34,100 nt of DNA, from assembly GCA_947588755.1 (NCBI GenBank), contig CANPZB010000015.1, positions 1 to 34,100 of the forward strand. Direction: 5' to 3'. The notes below the pieces were generated by a model. The model saw only the letters and a program-made list of their open reading frames with translations. It ran no database searches and was not told the DNA's origin. How positions within the stretch are numbered: position 1 is the first letter of the stretch; every line of letters begins with the position of its first letter. Both the position numbers and the translations under genes were made by a program. Source of the stretch: Candidatus Gastranaerophilales bacterium. GTDB taxonomy: Bacteria > Cyanobacteriota > Vampirovibrionia > Gastranaerophilales > Gastranaerophilaceae. Positions 16,089 through 25,500 of this stretch are shown here, one piece after another.

Positions 16089-16436
16089 TTAACTTCCTAT
16101 CAGGTTCAAGCCGCAAGACGTTTTGATATTGCTGTTGACAAGGTTTTTCAATGCGGAAATTTCGTTTTCCAAAACACTTATCTGGGTATCCAGTGAGTCT
16201 TGCCTTGATTCTAAAATTTCACTTTCAAGTTCAAGTTGTTTGTAATTCGGGTCGTCGTCGTAACTTTTATAACCTGTTGATGATGCAGTGCCGTCTGTCG
16301 GATATTGATCCGTAATGTAGCCCATTTCTTTTGTACACTGATTAATTCTGTTCATTACTAAAGTTTGTTCAAATTGTAATTGGCTTTTTTGAAGTGTAAA
16401 CAAATTCTTTTGTGAATCTATTGCTAAAAAACTCAT
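16089..16436 (-). CDS. Uncharacterised coiled-coil protein C, small family member
   Basis: 115 residues from the ATG at 16436, chosen because AAGGAG lies 8 nt upstream; a longer reading from 16469 would place that SD inside the gene. The N-terminus (MSFLAIDSQKNLFTLQKSQL) is helical and loosely similar to the SQARLL-IT-R start of proteins A and B. A short Gly/Ser/Asp middle (about 45-65) follows. The C-terminal half is a coiled coil (SLDTQISVLENEISALKNLV) ending in NSNIKTSCG, resembling the LDTE/KN-EKSF ends of A and B. There is no signal peptide. It looks like the core of the family without the large central domain. Function unknown. Confidence 0.7.
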   Translation of the reverse strand: MSFLAIDSQKNLFTLQKSQLQFEQTLVMNRINQCTKEMGYITDQYPTDGTASSTGYKSYDDDPNYKQLELESEILESRQDSLDTQISVLENEISALKNLVNSNIKTSCGLNLIGS

Positions 16437-16516
16437 GGTATCTCTCCTTATTTTGTTAATTGCTCTCATGTATATAAAGTATTTTGGAAAACTCGTATTT
16501 CACAAGTTGCATTTTT

Positions 16517-16533
16517 TGTTACATTTGTTAACA
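16517..16533. promoter_or_regulatory. Candidate operator TGTTACA-N2-TGTTAACA upstream of gene C
   Basis: Third copy of the shared motif, 81 bp upstream of the gene C start. It also lies 16 bp before the extended -10 (TATAAT 16549-16554) of the divergent RgpF-like gene, so it could affect both. Confidence 0.55.
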
Positions 16534-16571
16534 TATTAAAATTTATGTTATAATTTAAACGGAGTTAAATT

Positions 16572-17477
16572 ATGAAAAGAGCGGCAATATTTGCACATTA
16601 CGACGAAAATAATATAATACGGGATTACTGTATTTATTATCTGCGAGCGTTAAAAAGTGTTTGTGACAAGGTAATTTTTGTTTCCTGCCGTGAACTGAGT
16701 GATACGGAAAAACAGAAATTAAATTCAATTGCTGATTATGTTATAAGTGAATTTCATAAAGAATACGATTTTGGTTCTTACAAACGCGGGTTTAAATATT
16801 TACTTGAAAACAAAATTCTTGATGATACGGACGAATTGATTTTTGTAAACGACAGTTGTTACGGGCCGTTTTATCCTCTTGAAAATATTTTTACCGCAAT
16901 GGAGAAGGAAAACATTGATTTTTGGGGGATGACAAAGAACAATTTCGGGTACAAAAAATATATTTTTGAAATTTTTGCCAAGCGTCCGCATATTCAGAGT
17001 TATTTTTTGGTTTTTAACAAAAACGTGTTTACGAGCAAAGTTTTTAAAGAATTTATGTTGTCGGTCTGTGAGCAGACGGAAAAAAGACAGGTAATAATAA
17101 ATTATGAAATCGGGTTAAGCGAAAAACTTGTCAGTGCGGGTTTTAAGTACGATGTTTGGGTAAAAGGTTATGAAAATATTAATAATCCTGCTGTTTTAAA
17201 ATGGCGGGATATAATAGTTAAAAATCACATGCCGTTTATGAAAAAGTCGCTAATAAAGCTGAAAAATAACGGTTCCGTGACTATTGCGGGTTATGAAGAT
17301 GTTATTTCGACTTTGGGCTATCCGCTTTCTTTGATGGAGATGCCGCGTCCTGTTAATAATTTTGTTCCTGCTTCGGTAAAATGGTTTATTTACGGGAATT
17401 TAGTGAATTTTCCGTATATTTTTCGAAAACCTTTTACTTTGCTTATAAATAAGGTATTCAAATTTGTTAAAGACTAG
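16572..17477 (+). CDS. RgpF-like rhamnan/glycan synthesis protein
   Basis: 301 residues of the rhamnan synthesis F (RgpF) family. Diagnostic parts are KEYDFGSYKRGFKYL, DELIFVNDSCYGPFYPL, DFWGMTKN and HIQSYFLVFNKNVF, which match the conserved core of RgpF-type glycosyltransferases that extend rhamnose-rich or related surface polysaccharides. It is intracellular or membrane-associated, with no signal peptide. CGGAG precedes the ATG, and an extended -10 (TGTTATAAT) is only 17 bp upstream, so the leader is very short. It stands alone rather than in a polysaccharide cluster; GT2 at 28253 may act in related pathways. Confidence 0.85.
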   Translation: MKRAAIFAHYDENNIIRDYCIYYLRALKSVCDKVIFVSCRELSDTEKQKLNSIADYVISEFHKEYDFGSYKRGFKYLLENKILDDTDELIFVNDSCYGPFYPLENIFTAMEKENIDFWGMTKNNFGYKKYIFEIFAKRPHIQSYFLVFNKNVFTSKVFKEFMLSVCEQTEKRQVIINYEIGLSEKLVSAGFKYDVWVKGYENINNPAVLKWRDIIVKNHMPFMKKSLIKLKNNGSVTIAGYEDVISTLGYPLSLMEMPRPVNNFVPASVKWFIYGNLVNFPYIFRKPFTLLINKVFKFVKD

Positions 17478-17731
17478 GGCGGCGGTGCATGATGTTTAAG
17501 GGTCTTAGAATTTTCGTGGCTAAAATGATTTAAGATACTGAACAAATGCGACGAAATAAGATCCTGAAACAAGTTCAGGATGACATGTGGGAGTTTAGGA
17601 CGACATGGGGTGGTTTCAGCCTTTCTGCCCTCCGCTGCCGTCCGCAAATCCGCAGTTCAGGATGACATGTGGGTTCAGGATGACATGTTGTGGGGGGGGG
17701 GTGATATCCGCTGTAAAAGACTGCCCGAAAA
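17478..17731. repeat. Repeat island 2 with G10 tract
   Basis: No gene. A full REP-like hairpin ATCCTGAA-ACAAG-TTCAGGAT lies at 17561-17581, with half copies near 17656-17664 and 17674-17683, each followed by TGACATG. The CCGTCCGCAAATCCGCAG block (17637-17654) also occurs in island 1. A run of ten G (17692-17701) is followed by TGA and lies about 31 nt past the stop of gene B. Confidence 0.85.
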
Positions 17732-17732
17732 G

Positions 17733-19460
17733 CTATGCACTGTAACGCTTAAATGATTTTTCTATATTCTTGGTCAATGTATTTTTTATCGTATCGTATT
17801 CGGTAGTAAGCGATGTAATCTCAGTATCAAGATTTTTCATTTTGAGGTCTATTGTTTGTTCTTTACTGCTCAATTTAGCTTTCATTGTGTTGTATTTCGC
17901 TTCGGCTCTGGCTACGGCTTCATCATCCGTTACTTCTTTGATATAAGTATCGGTGCCGTAGTTAATCTGATAATAAAAACCGTCATCTTTTTGTCTGGTT
18001 ATGAACATAGAACCGTTTTGTATCATTTTTTGTAAATAATCAGCGTCTAAAACATTGTCATTTTCCATCCAGCCGTTTATACAAATCTGGTTTAATAACG
18101 TATCATAGAATTGTGATATTCTGGCAGAGTCGGAATCGTATGTTTTTTCACCGTCTTTGATTTCATATATATAATTCGGGTCAGCTTTGGTAACCAATTC
18201 TTTTTCATCAAGAACTCCCATAGTAGGTTGGTAAATATTACCGCCTTCTATACCGCTCATAAAATCGACAAAGTATGACAAGAATGCTTGTGCGATGTTA
18301 TTAAGGTTAACGGCAGCTGCCGAATTGAATTTTTTACCAATTACACCACCTTTATAGTGTGATGTTACAACGGTACCCAAATAATTTTCCGCACCTTTGA
18401 TGGCATTATCTTCATGTTCGCTTGCCTTACCTTTTTTAACACGCCATACACAACCTGCAGCTTGGCTTTTTAAATAGTCATCATCTTCCCAATTACTTTC
18501 ATTTCTTTTGTTATCAGGTGTAAAGCCGCCAGCGTCACCTGTCGGCATTATTTCTTTCATTTTTGTGAGTGCATAATTCAGAGCTTGTGTCGACCTCTGG
18601 TCGTTCGTTTTCAAAACTTTGGTAAATGCATCCTGCAAGAGCTGTAAGAAGGTACCGGAAATATATTCATTCAACTTTTGAACTTTGTCTTCAGGGTAGT
18701 GAGAATCATCTCCCGCACATGCAAATAAGTTATATTGTGTCTCATCTTTTATTAATTGTTCAAGTGTTACAGATGGATTCGCAGCTTTTGTAACTTTACC
18801 ATTACTCTCAACAGTTGCAACGGTTAAGTAGCCGAAATCGTATTTATCGTCACTACCCTTGGTAGCAGGCGGCAACTCAATAGTGCAACTCCTCAATAAA
18901 TCCAAGAGTGTTGTATTATCATCATTCAAAATTCCGCTGTTTAATTGTGTTTGGTATGTGAAATATACCGTTTCACTTCCGGTTTCACCCATACCCAAAT
19001 ATTGGTTATAAGGAATTTCTTGAAATTTCTTTGCCACAGACTCTGTAAGCAAACCGGATTCTTTACTGCAAAGTCCCTGCAAAAACTTGTTTCTGACTTC
19101 GCTCGAAGGGATAGTACCCAGACCTTCTGCGGGAATACCCGCCGCTTTTGCAGCAGCCGCATACGCCGTGTTTAATACAACTTTGCCCGATGCCGCAGAA
19201 ATAGTTACGGGGGTATAATCGTTTAATGTCGACGGAGTCATGAGCATTGTATAGTTTAATCGGTCGGTACTTGTACCGGTTCCGTAGTAATCATATATAA
19301 GTTTAGTCTGGCTTAAAGAATTCTGGTATTCACTCGATATGTTTTCCAAATCACGTGCAACCGAAAGCTTTTGGTGTGAAAGCTGCATGGACTGATATTC
19401 ACAGTCTGATTTCCTGCTTGTTATGGTTAACAGTCTGGCTTGTTGTGCCGCTAATCCCAT
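17733..19460 (-). CDS. Uncharacterised coiled-coil protein B (axial/secreted-like family)
   Basis: 575 residues, paralogous to protein A at both ends. The N-terminus MGLAAQQARLLTITSRKSD runs as a helix to about residue 70 (EYQNSLSQTKL). The C-terminal ~60 residues (LKMKNLDTEITSLTTEYD, ending KNIEKSFKRYSA) are coiled coil. The middle, about 420 residues, is unrelated to A by eye, rich in Asn, Asp, Thr and Tyr, with only five or so cysteines and no signal peptide or membrane segment. Helical ends around a variable centre fit a secreted filament, cap or translocator subunit, but this is inference. SD GAAAGGAAAA precedes the ATG. Its upstream region has the sigma-28-like element and shared operator motif in the same arrangement as gene A. 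Confidence 0.8.
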   Translation of the reverse strand: MGLAAQQARLLTITSRKSDCEYQSMQLSHQKLSVARDLENISSEYQNSLSQTKLIYDYYGTGTSTDRLNYTMLMTPSTLNDYTPVTISAASGKVVLNTAYAAAAKAAGIPAEGLGTIPSSEVRNKFLQGLCSKESGLLTESVAKKFQEIPYNQYLGMGETGSETVYFTYQTQLNSGILNDDNTTLLDLLRSCTIELPPATKGSDDKYDFGYLTVATVESNGKVTKAANPSVTLEQLIKDETQYNLFACAGDDSHYPEDKVQKLNEYISGTFLQLLQDAFTKVLKTNDQRSTQALNYALTKMKEIMPTGDAGGFTPDNKRNESNWEDDDYLKSQAAGCVWRVKKGKASEHEDNAIKGAENYLGTVVTSHYKGGVIGKKFNSAAAVNLNNIAQAFLSYFVDFMSGIEGGNIYQPTMGVLDEKELVTKADPNYIYEIKDGEKTYDSDSARISQFYDTLLNQICINGWMENDNVLDADYLQKMIQNGSMFITRQKDDGFYYQINYGTDTYIKEVTDDEAVARAEAKYNTMKAKLSSKEQTIDLKMKNLDTEITSLTTEYDTIKNTLTKNIEKSFKRYSA

Positions 19461-19513
19461 TTTGCCTGTTTTCCTTTCGTTTGCTTAGTAACTTGTATTT
19501 TATTTCATGTAGT

Positions 19514-19541
19514 ATGACGGCATTTGTTATTTAAAACTTTA
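19514..19541 (-). promoter_or_regulatory. Sigma-28-like promoter of coiled-coil gene B
   Basis: On the minus strand TAAAGTTT (TAAA at 19541-19538), then GCCGTCAT (19521-19514), with 16 nt between TAAA and GCCG, exactly as upstream of gene A. The operator-like motif ends 16 bp further upstream, against about 15 bp in gene A. Confidence 0.5.
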
Positions 19542-19557
19542 ATAAATAAATGATTTT

Positions 19558-19574
19558 TGTAACAAAATTTAACA
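19558..19574. promoter_or_regulatory. Candidate operator TGTAACA-N5-TAACA upstream of gene B
   Basis: The most degenerate copy of the shared motif: an intact TGTAACA half and a TTTAACA half instead of TGTTAACA. It lies 98 bp upstream of the gene B start. The rest of the 19461-19706 gap has no gene; a TATAAT for the following gene is near 19670. Confidence 0.45.
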
Positions 19575-19706
19575 ATTCAAATTACCCTAAATTCCTTGCC
19601 TGTTAAGTATTGTAAAAAATGCTCTTTAAGTAATATTAACCGAGTTAGAAATATATTGAAAAGTGGTATAATTATATCAGAAAGGTTTTTTTATCACTTA
19701 ACAAAT

Positions 19707-21344
19707 ATGACCAACCTGCAATTTCAAAATGATCTTGATAAGCTGACCGATGTTTTGCCGGATAAGGTAAAAAGATATATTGATTATGAAAAAATGGAGG
19801 ATGTTATTGAAATTGTTCTTGATATCGGAAGAACCCCCGAAATCAGGCATGCAGGCGGTAAAATAGATTACCTCGGCGATGAAATAGTTAGTGATAATGA
19901 TATAAATTATATTACCGAAAGAATTCAACAATTTACTTCCGATAACCGCTCGGGTATCCCCGGAACTTTACACAGGATTAGTGCTATCAGAAACAGACAG
20001 GGTAAAGTTATCGGACTTACCTGCAGAATAGGAAGGGTTGTAACGGGTACTATTGCCTGTATTAAAGATGTATGTATGATGAATAAAAGCATTCTTTTTT
20101 TGGGACGTCCCGGTGTCGGTAAAACTACCAAACTGAGAGAGATTTCAAGACTCGTTGCGGATGAACTCGGCAAAAGAGTCGTTATTGTTGATACTTCCAA
20201 TGAAATTGCAGGTGACGGTGATACACCTCATCCGGCTATCGGGCATGCCAGAAGAATGCAGGTTACACAGCCACAGTTTCAAAAAGATATTATGATTGAA
20301 GCTGTTGAAAATCATACTCCCGAAGTTATTGTTGTCGACGAAATAGGTACGGAAGAAGAAGCACAGGCTGCCAGAACCATTGCGGAACGCGGTGTCATGC
20401 TTATCGCAACCGCTCACGGTAACAGCCTTGAAAATTTGATTAAAAATCCCACTTTATCCGATTTGGTCGGAGGTATACAGTCGGTTACACTCGGAGATGA
20501 CGAAGCAAGAAGAAGGGCTTCTCAAAAAACCGTTCTGGAAAGAGAAAAACAGCCCACTTTTGATGTCGTTATTGAAATACTTGACAGAAATACTCTCGCT
20601 GTTTACAAAGATACGGCGGAAGCCGTTGATTACATACTGAGAGGATGGCCTATCAGACCCGAAATTCGCAAAGTAGATAAGGTCTATGACGAACAAAACG
20701 ATTCGGCTCAGGAACAAAAGATTGAAGAAAAACATCATATTTCCGAAATATCTTCCGAGATTAACAAGCTTGAAAAAAAGATAGAACCCTCTAGCAGTTT
20801 GCAATTCAGTTTTTCCAGACAAAAATACACCGATGAAGTTAAGGCTATCAAGAAAATATATCTCTATGCGGTTTCCAGAACAATTGTCGAAAAAGTTATC
20901 GAAAGACTTGATTTGAACGCCGAAATAACAAGAAATCTCGATGAAGCGGATATGGTTATTGCTCATAAAAATTTTGCCAAAGGCGGAGCAAGAATTCTTA
21001 GTACAGCTAATAATTACAGGTTACAAATTTTTTATATCAAAACTAATTCCATGGCTCAAATTCAAAAAGTCCTTAAAGATGCCTTGCAGATTACGGAAGC
21101 TTCGGAAACGCTTCAAGGGTATCTTGATGATACCGAACTTGCACTTGACGAAGCTAAAGACGCAATTAACAAAGTGCTTGCGGGAGCATCCGAAATTGAA
21201 CTCTCTCCGCAAAATCACCATATAAGAAAACTTCAACACGAACTGGTCGAACAACATAATCTTATCGGCAAATCGGTAGGCGAAGGCGATAAAAGACATT
21301 TGAAAATTATCGGAAATAACGATACTAAAAAAATATTTGATTAA
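19707..21344 (+). CDS. Ycf45-like AAA+ ATPase with R3H domain
   Basis: 545 residues from the ATG at 19707. An N-terminal region (MTNLQFQNDLDKLTDVLPDK) is followed by an AAA/SpoIIIAA-like ATPase domain with Walker A LGRPGVGKTTKLREI, Walker B PEVIVVDEIG and the downstream ATAHGNSLENLIKNP. A coiled linker follows, and the last ~60 residues form an R3H nucleic-acid-binding domain (HHIRKLQHELVEQHNL with Arg-x3-His spacing). This architecture is that of Ycf45 of cyanobacteria and plastids, supporting a cyanobacterial-lineage host. Its role is not settled; an ssDNA/RNA-linked ATPase is inferred. Upstream codons back to 19596 lack family similarity, and there is no clear SD at 19707. Confidence 0.88.
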   Translation: MTNLQFQNDLDKLTDVLPDKVKRYIDYEKMEDVIEIVLDIGRTPEIRHAGGKIDYLGDEIVSDNDINYITERIQQFTSDNRSGIPGTLHRISAIRNRQGKVIGLTCRIGRVVTGTIACIKDVCMMNKSILFLGRPGVGKTTKLREISRLVADELGKRVVIVDTSNEIAGDGDTPHPAIGHARRMQVTQPQFQKDIMIEAVENHTPEVIVVDEIGTEEEAQAARTIAERGVMLIATAHGNSLENLIKNPTLSDLVGGIQSVTLGDDEARRRASQKTVLEREKQPTFDVVIEILDRNTLAVYKDTAEAVDYILRGWPIRPEIRKVDKVYDEQNDSAQEQKIEEKHHISEISSEINKLEKKIEPSSSLQFSFSRQKYTDEVKAIKKIYLYAVSRTIVEKVIERLDLNAEITRNLDEADMVIAHKNFAKGGARILSTANNYRLQIFYIKTNSMAQIQKVLKDALQITEASETLQGYLDDTELALDEAKDAINKVLAGASEIELSPQNHHIRKLQHELVEQHNLIGKSVGEGDKRHLKIIGNNDTKKIFD

Positions 21345-21415
21345 AGCCGTTTTGCCCTCTGCATTTTTATGTTAATATATTTCTGCGGAAAATATTTACG
21401 AGGAAACCTTTAATT

Positions 21416-22513
21416 ATGCTCAGAACAGGAATAGTAGGATTACCCAATGTAGGCAAATCAACGTTGTTTAACGCACTTACCAGTGCAAAAAATGCCCAGA
21501 GTGCAAATTATCCGTTTTGCACAATAGAACCCAATGTCGGTGTCGTTAACGTGCCTGATGAAAGACTTGAAATCCTCGCAAAACTCTGCAAAACCGATGT
21601 TATTATTCCGACTGCCGTTGAGTTTGTCGACATCGCAGGTCTGGTTAAAGGTGCAAGTAAAGGCGAAGGACTCGGAAATCAATTCCTGCACAATATAAGA
21701 GAAGTTGATGCCATAATTCAGGTTGTAAGATGTTTTGACGATGACAATACAATTCATGTTTCGGGAAAAGTTGACCCTATTGCGGATATAGAAATTATAA
21801 ATACCGAACTCGCTCTTGCGGATATGGCTTCGGTTGAAAAACGTCAGGCTCGTATTGCCAAGCAAGCTAAAGGAGGCGATAAAGAAGCGGTTTTAGAAAA
21901 CAATGTTCTGAATAAACTTTCCGATTTGCTTGCAGGCGGTACTTTTATTAATATTAATGAACATTTTGAAGGCGATGAAATTCCCGTCGTAAAACAACTT
22001 AATCTTATGTCGGTTAAACCTGTGATTTATGTCGCGAATGTTTCCGAAATCGATTTGAAGTCAGGAAATGCATACAGTGAAAAGGTTCGGGAATACGCCG
22101 AAAAATACGGTGCTAAAACCGTTATAATTTCCGCAAAAATAGAAGAAGAACTTTGCGATTTGGGCAAGGATGAAGCTTTGGAATATTTAAAAGAACTCGG
22201 TGTTCCCGACAGCGGTATAAATCGTATGATTAAATCGGTTTATGAACTCTTGAAACTCAGAACATTTATTACCGCAGGTGAAAAAGAAGTCCATGCCTGG
22301 ACTGTTCCGGCAGGTGCGAAAGCTCCGCAGGCAGCAGGCGTTATTCATACCGATTTTGAAAAAGGATTTATCAGAGCGGAAATTACTCCCTATGAAGAAT
22401 TTGTTAAAAACGGTTCTTATAACGCTTGTAAAGAAAAAGGCGTAACCAGACTCGAAGGCAAAGATTACGTTATTCAAGACGGTGATTTGGTGCATTTCAG
22501 GTTTAATGTTTAA
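21416..22513 (+). CDS. ychF: Redox-regulated ATPase YchF (Obg-like, OLA1 family)
   Basis: 365 residues, normal length. An ancient P-loop ATPase of the Obg group that binds ribosomes and modulates translation and stress responses. G1 is GLPNVGKSTLFNAL (residues ~8-21), G3 is DIAGLVKGASKGEGLGNQFL, and the altered G4 is NVSE, which gives ATP preference in this family. A helical insertion is followed by the C-terminal TGS domain (HAWTVPAGAKAPQAAGVIH, FEKGFIRAE). SD GAGGAAA. It follows the ycf45-like gene by 71 nt and may share its transcript. Confidence 0.97.
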   Translation: MLRTGIVGLPNVGKSTLFNALTSAKNAQSANYPFCTIEPNVGVVNVPDERLEILAKLCKTDVIIPTAVEFVDIAGLVKGASKGEGLGNQFLHNIREVDAIIQVVRCFDDDNTIHVSGKVDPIADIEIINTELALADMASVEKRQARIAKQAKGGDKEAVLENNVLNKLSDLLAGGTFININEHFEGDEIPVVKQLNLMSVKPVIYVANVSEIDLKSGNAYSEKVREYAEKYGAKTVIISAKIEEELCDLGKDEALEYLKELGVPDSGINRMIKSVYELLKLRTFITAGEKEVHAWTVPAGAKAPQAAGVIHTDFEKGFIRAEITPYEEFVKNGSYNACKEKGVTRLEGKDYVIQDGDLVHFRFNV

Positions 22514-22527
22514 AAATAAGAACGGAT

Positions 22528-25500
22528 TTAAACATTTTTTAAGGATAATCTTTCGCCCAGTGAAACCGCTTTGTTTGTCGTGTACGGTTTTGAAACAAAA
22601 TGATATTGAGGATTATACAGTATTCGTCTGCCTTTAAAGTTTGGTTTGTATTCTTCACATTTTCCCGCGGTCATTCCCGGCATGTGATAAAGCACGAGTA
22701 CCGTGTCGTCAAATTCTATCGGTCCGTCCGCTCTGTTTTGTCCGTAATAGCGTTTGATAAAGTATTTGCCGTCAAATTCTCTTACTACATATTTTTCATC
22801 TTTGTTATATCCGTTTGCAAATATTGTACCGGGGGTTAAACCTGCGGCTGCACCAAGACGGACGTTGCTGCGGCTGCCCGAAGAAAGGTCTATCGAATCC
22901 AGTTTAATGTGCGAAGGTTCATATTCCTCCGAAAAATCTTTATGAACACCCGACGGATTTAAAAGCGATATAGCCATTGCTCCGTCAGAACTCTGGCGAA
23001 GAATACCCGTTATTTCCGTATTACTTCTTTGACCTGTCTTTTTGTCGTATGCATGTGCCTGCATAAGGTTTAATGTGAATGGAGCACCGTCATTCAAAGC
23101 ATGCATTTCCGGTCTTTTGCGAAATCCCAATAACATATCAAGTGCTTTTTTCTTTTCGTCCAAAAAGCCTTTGAAATCTTTGTCATTTTTGTCAAGCCAT
23201 TCGTTATGTATATAAGAACGGTTCTTTAAATAGATATTTTTCGTTTTTGTTTCGTAACCCGTTGTTCCTGCTTCATCACCCGAAAATAGTGTCGGGTTTC
23301 CGGGAAGGGCTACAAGATATTTCATTATGGCAAGGAATTTGCGATATGAAGGCTCTATAATGGTTTCAAAAGTATCATTAATTAAATCGCGTCTTTCATC
23401 ATCGTTTAATTTTAGTCCGTGTGCAAATTCGGCTTGCTCTATGACAGCTTCAATGGTTTTGTCAAAAGTGTTTACTCCGAATGAGTCTGCCTCAATGTGT
23501 TTGCCTTTATAAAAACCGTTCGATAAATCAGCTATTGAAGGAGAAATTTTTTCCCAGAGTTCTCTTTGTCTGGGAGTGTTTTCACCGTAGCGTTTTCTTA
23601 ATGTGTCGCCGAAAGCCCTGTTTAAAGCATCACCCATGGCTACTGCTTTACTGCTGACATCTGACCAGTTAAATTTTGATATTTCGTTATCGGGAATTTC
23701 CTTGCCGTCAAATCTGTCATTAAGTATTCGGTATGCAAGTTCCCTGTATTCGCCGTTATTTTTGTCGGTTAAATCGCTGTAAAAGAGTCCCATATCCGTG
23801 GACAGCACATGTAATATTCTGGGAAGATCGTGGTTGCCTGCCATAGTATACGAATATATAACCGAGGGAAGCGAAGCAGAATATAAAAATTCTTTCCGTT
23901 CTCCGTTTAGGCTCCCTATCAAAGTGTTAAACATCCTTTTGGTATCGCCTATGGTATAATCCGAACCGTCTTCGGAAGATTTTGTGAAAATATTTGCCAA
24001 ATCCTGATAAAAATTACTGTAATTAGCCTTTGTAGTTATTCCCGTTTTATTAAGGAATTGTCTTTCCGCTTCCGAAAAGTCAGGAAATTCCTCGGTATAT
24101 GGTGAATTGGTTTTGTGTACCAGTTCATATATTGCAGTGATTTCCGCGGTTAAATACGAATTCGGATTTTCATTCAGTACGGTTTTATTAAACTTTTTCC
24201 AAAAATTTATTGCGGATGTCCAACTTTGTCTAAAATTGTTATTTCTGTTTCTTAAAGAATTCAAATCCACAATATCTTTTGCGGCATCAATTCTCCAATC
24301 AAGACCGGCTTGCGTACGGTCTATAATCATATCCGCAAATTTGAAGCTTTCTGCGTTCGTGCCTTTTATGGATTTTGCCAGAGCGTCAACTAATTCTTCC
24401 TTATCCTTTGGTGAAATTTTCTCTATATGCCTTCTGATTTGTGAAATTATTTCTTCGGCTTCATTTTCCGGACAATCAGCATTAATACCTATTTCAGGCA
24501 AAGAAAGTTGTTTTAATTTTTTATAATCATATATTATTTCACCTTTATCGTTAGTTTTGAATTTCGCATCGGGTGACAATGATTTTATAACGGCAAATTT
24601 TGCTATTTCCTGTGTTAACAGCGGAATTACATATTTGCCGAAATCCGTAAGGTTTCCTGACTCGTCTTTTAAGCCGGAAGAAGGATTTTCAGATGTATGT
24701 TTTTTATTGATTTTGTCCAGAATTTCATTTGCAAAATTATACATTTGATTTGTATAAATATTATTCATTTCTTCAAATGTTTTTTTATATTCTTTATCAA
24801 CCGCAGATTTATTCTTAATAAAATCATATCTGGAAATACCTATGTCTTTTTCATCCTGAGCTCTTTTAGTCAGATAAGGGGAAGAAAATACCGCTGCTAT
24901 ATCATCTCCGAATTCAACCGAATCAAGCGGCATATCCATTAAGCCCGAAATTACCGCATCTTTGTATTTTATATCATTTTCGGATAAACTTTTAAGATTG
25001 TAATCCCCGTTTAGAACATTTTTGATTATGTCTTTGTTAATAAGTGTTTTAAGTTGTGTCGGGAAAATTTTATTGTCGCATTTATCCGTAATCATATTTA
25101 AGTATGCTTCACTTTCAGAGTTGTCGGAAGATTTACGGGTTTTCACTTCGGATTTTTTAATGTTTTGTGCCGCATTTAAAAGCAATATTTGGCGAGTTTT
25201 TCTTGTCCAGTACTGACCCGAAGTAATTGCATAATCTTGAACTTCTATATTCTTTTTCTTAAGAAGTTTAATCATTTCATTGCGTTCTTCGGTTGAAAGT
25301 GTTTGTTTTAAGTGTTTTGTATCGGTATGTGAGAAACCGTAATTAAGTTTAATTATATCGGAGTTTGAATCCCAGGTTTCTATACCGCTTTCAAATTTTT
25401 CTTCAAATTCAAAGTTCTCAAATTTTGTAAGCATTCTGGTTGCTTCAAAACTGTCAAGTTTAACGGGTTTTTTTGCTTTTTTGTTATGTTCGATAAGATT

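Noticed and set aside
20454-20966. 170-codon minus-strand ORF inside the ycf45-like gene
   Set aside because: Antisense shadow of conserved coding sequence, with low-complexity Phe-rich product.
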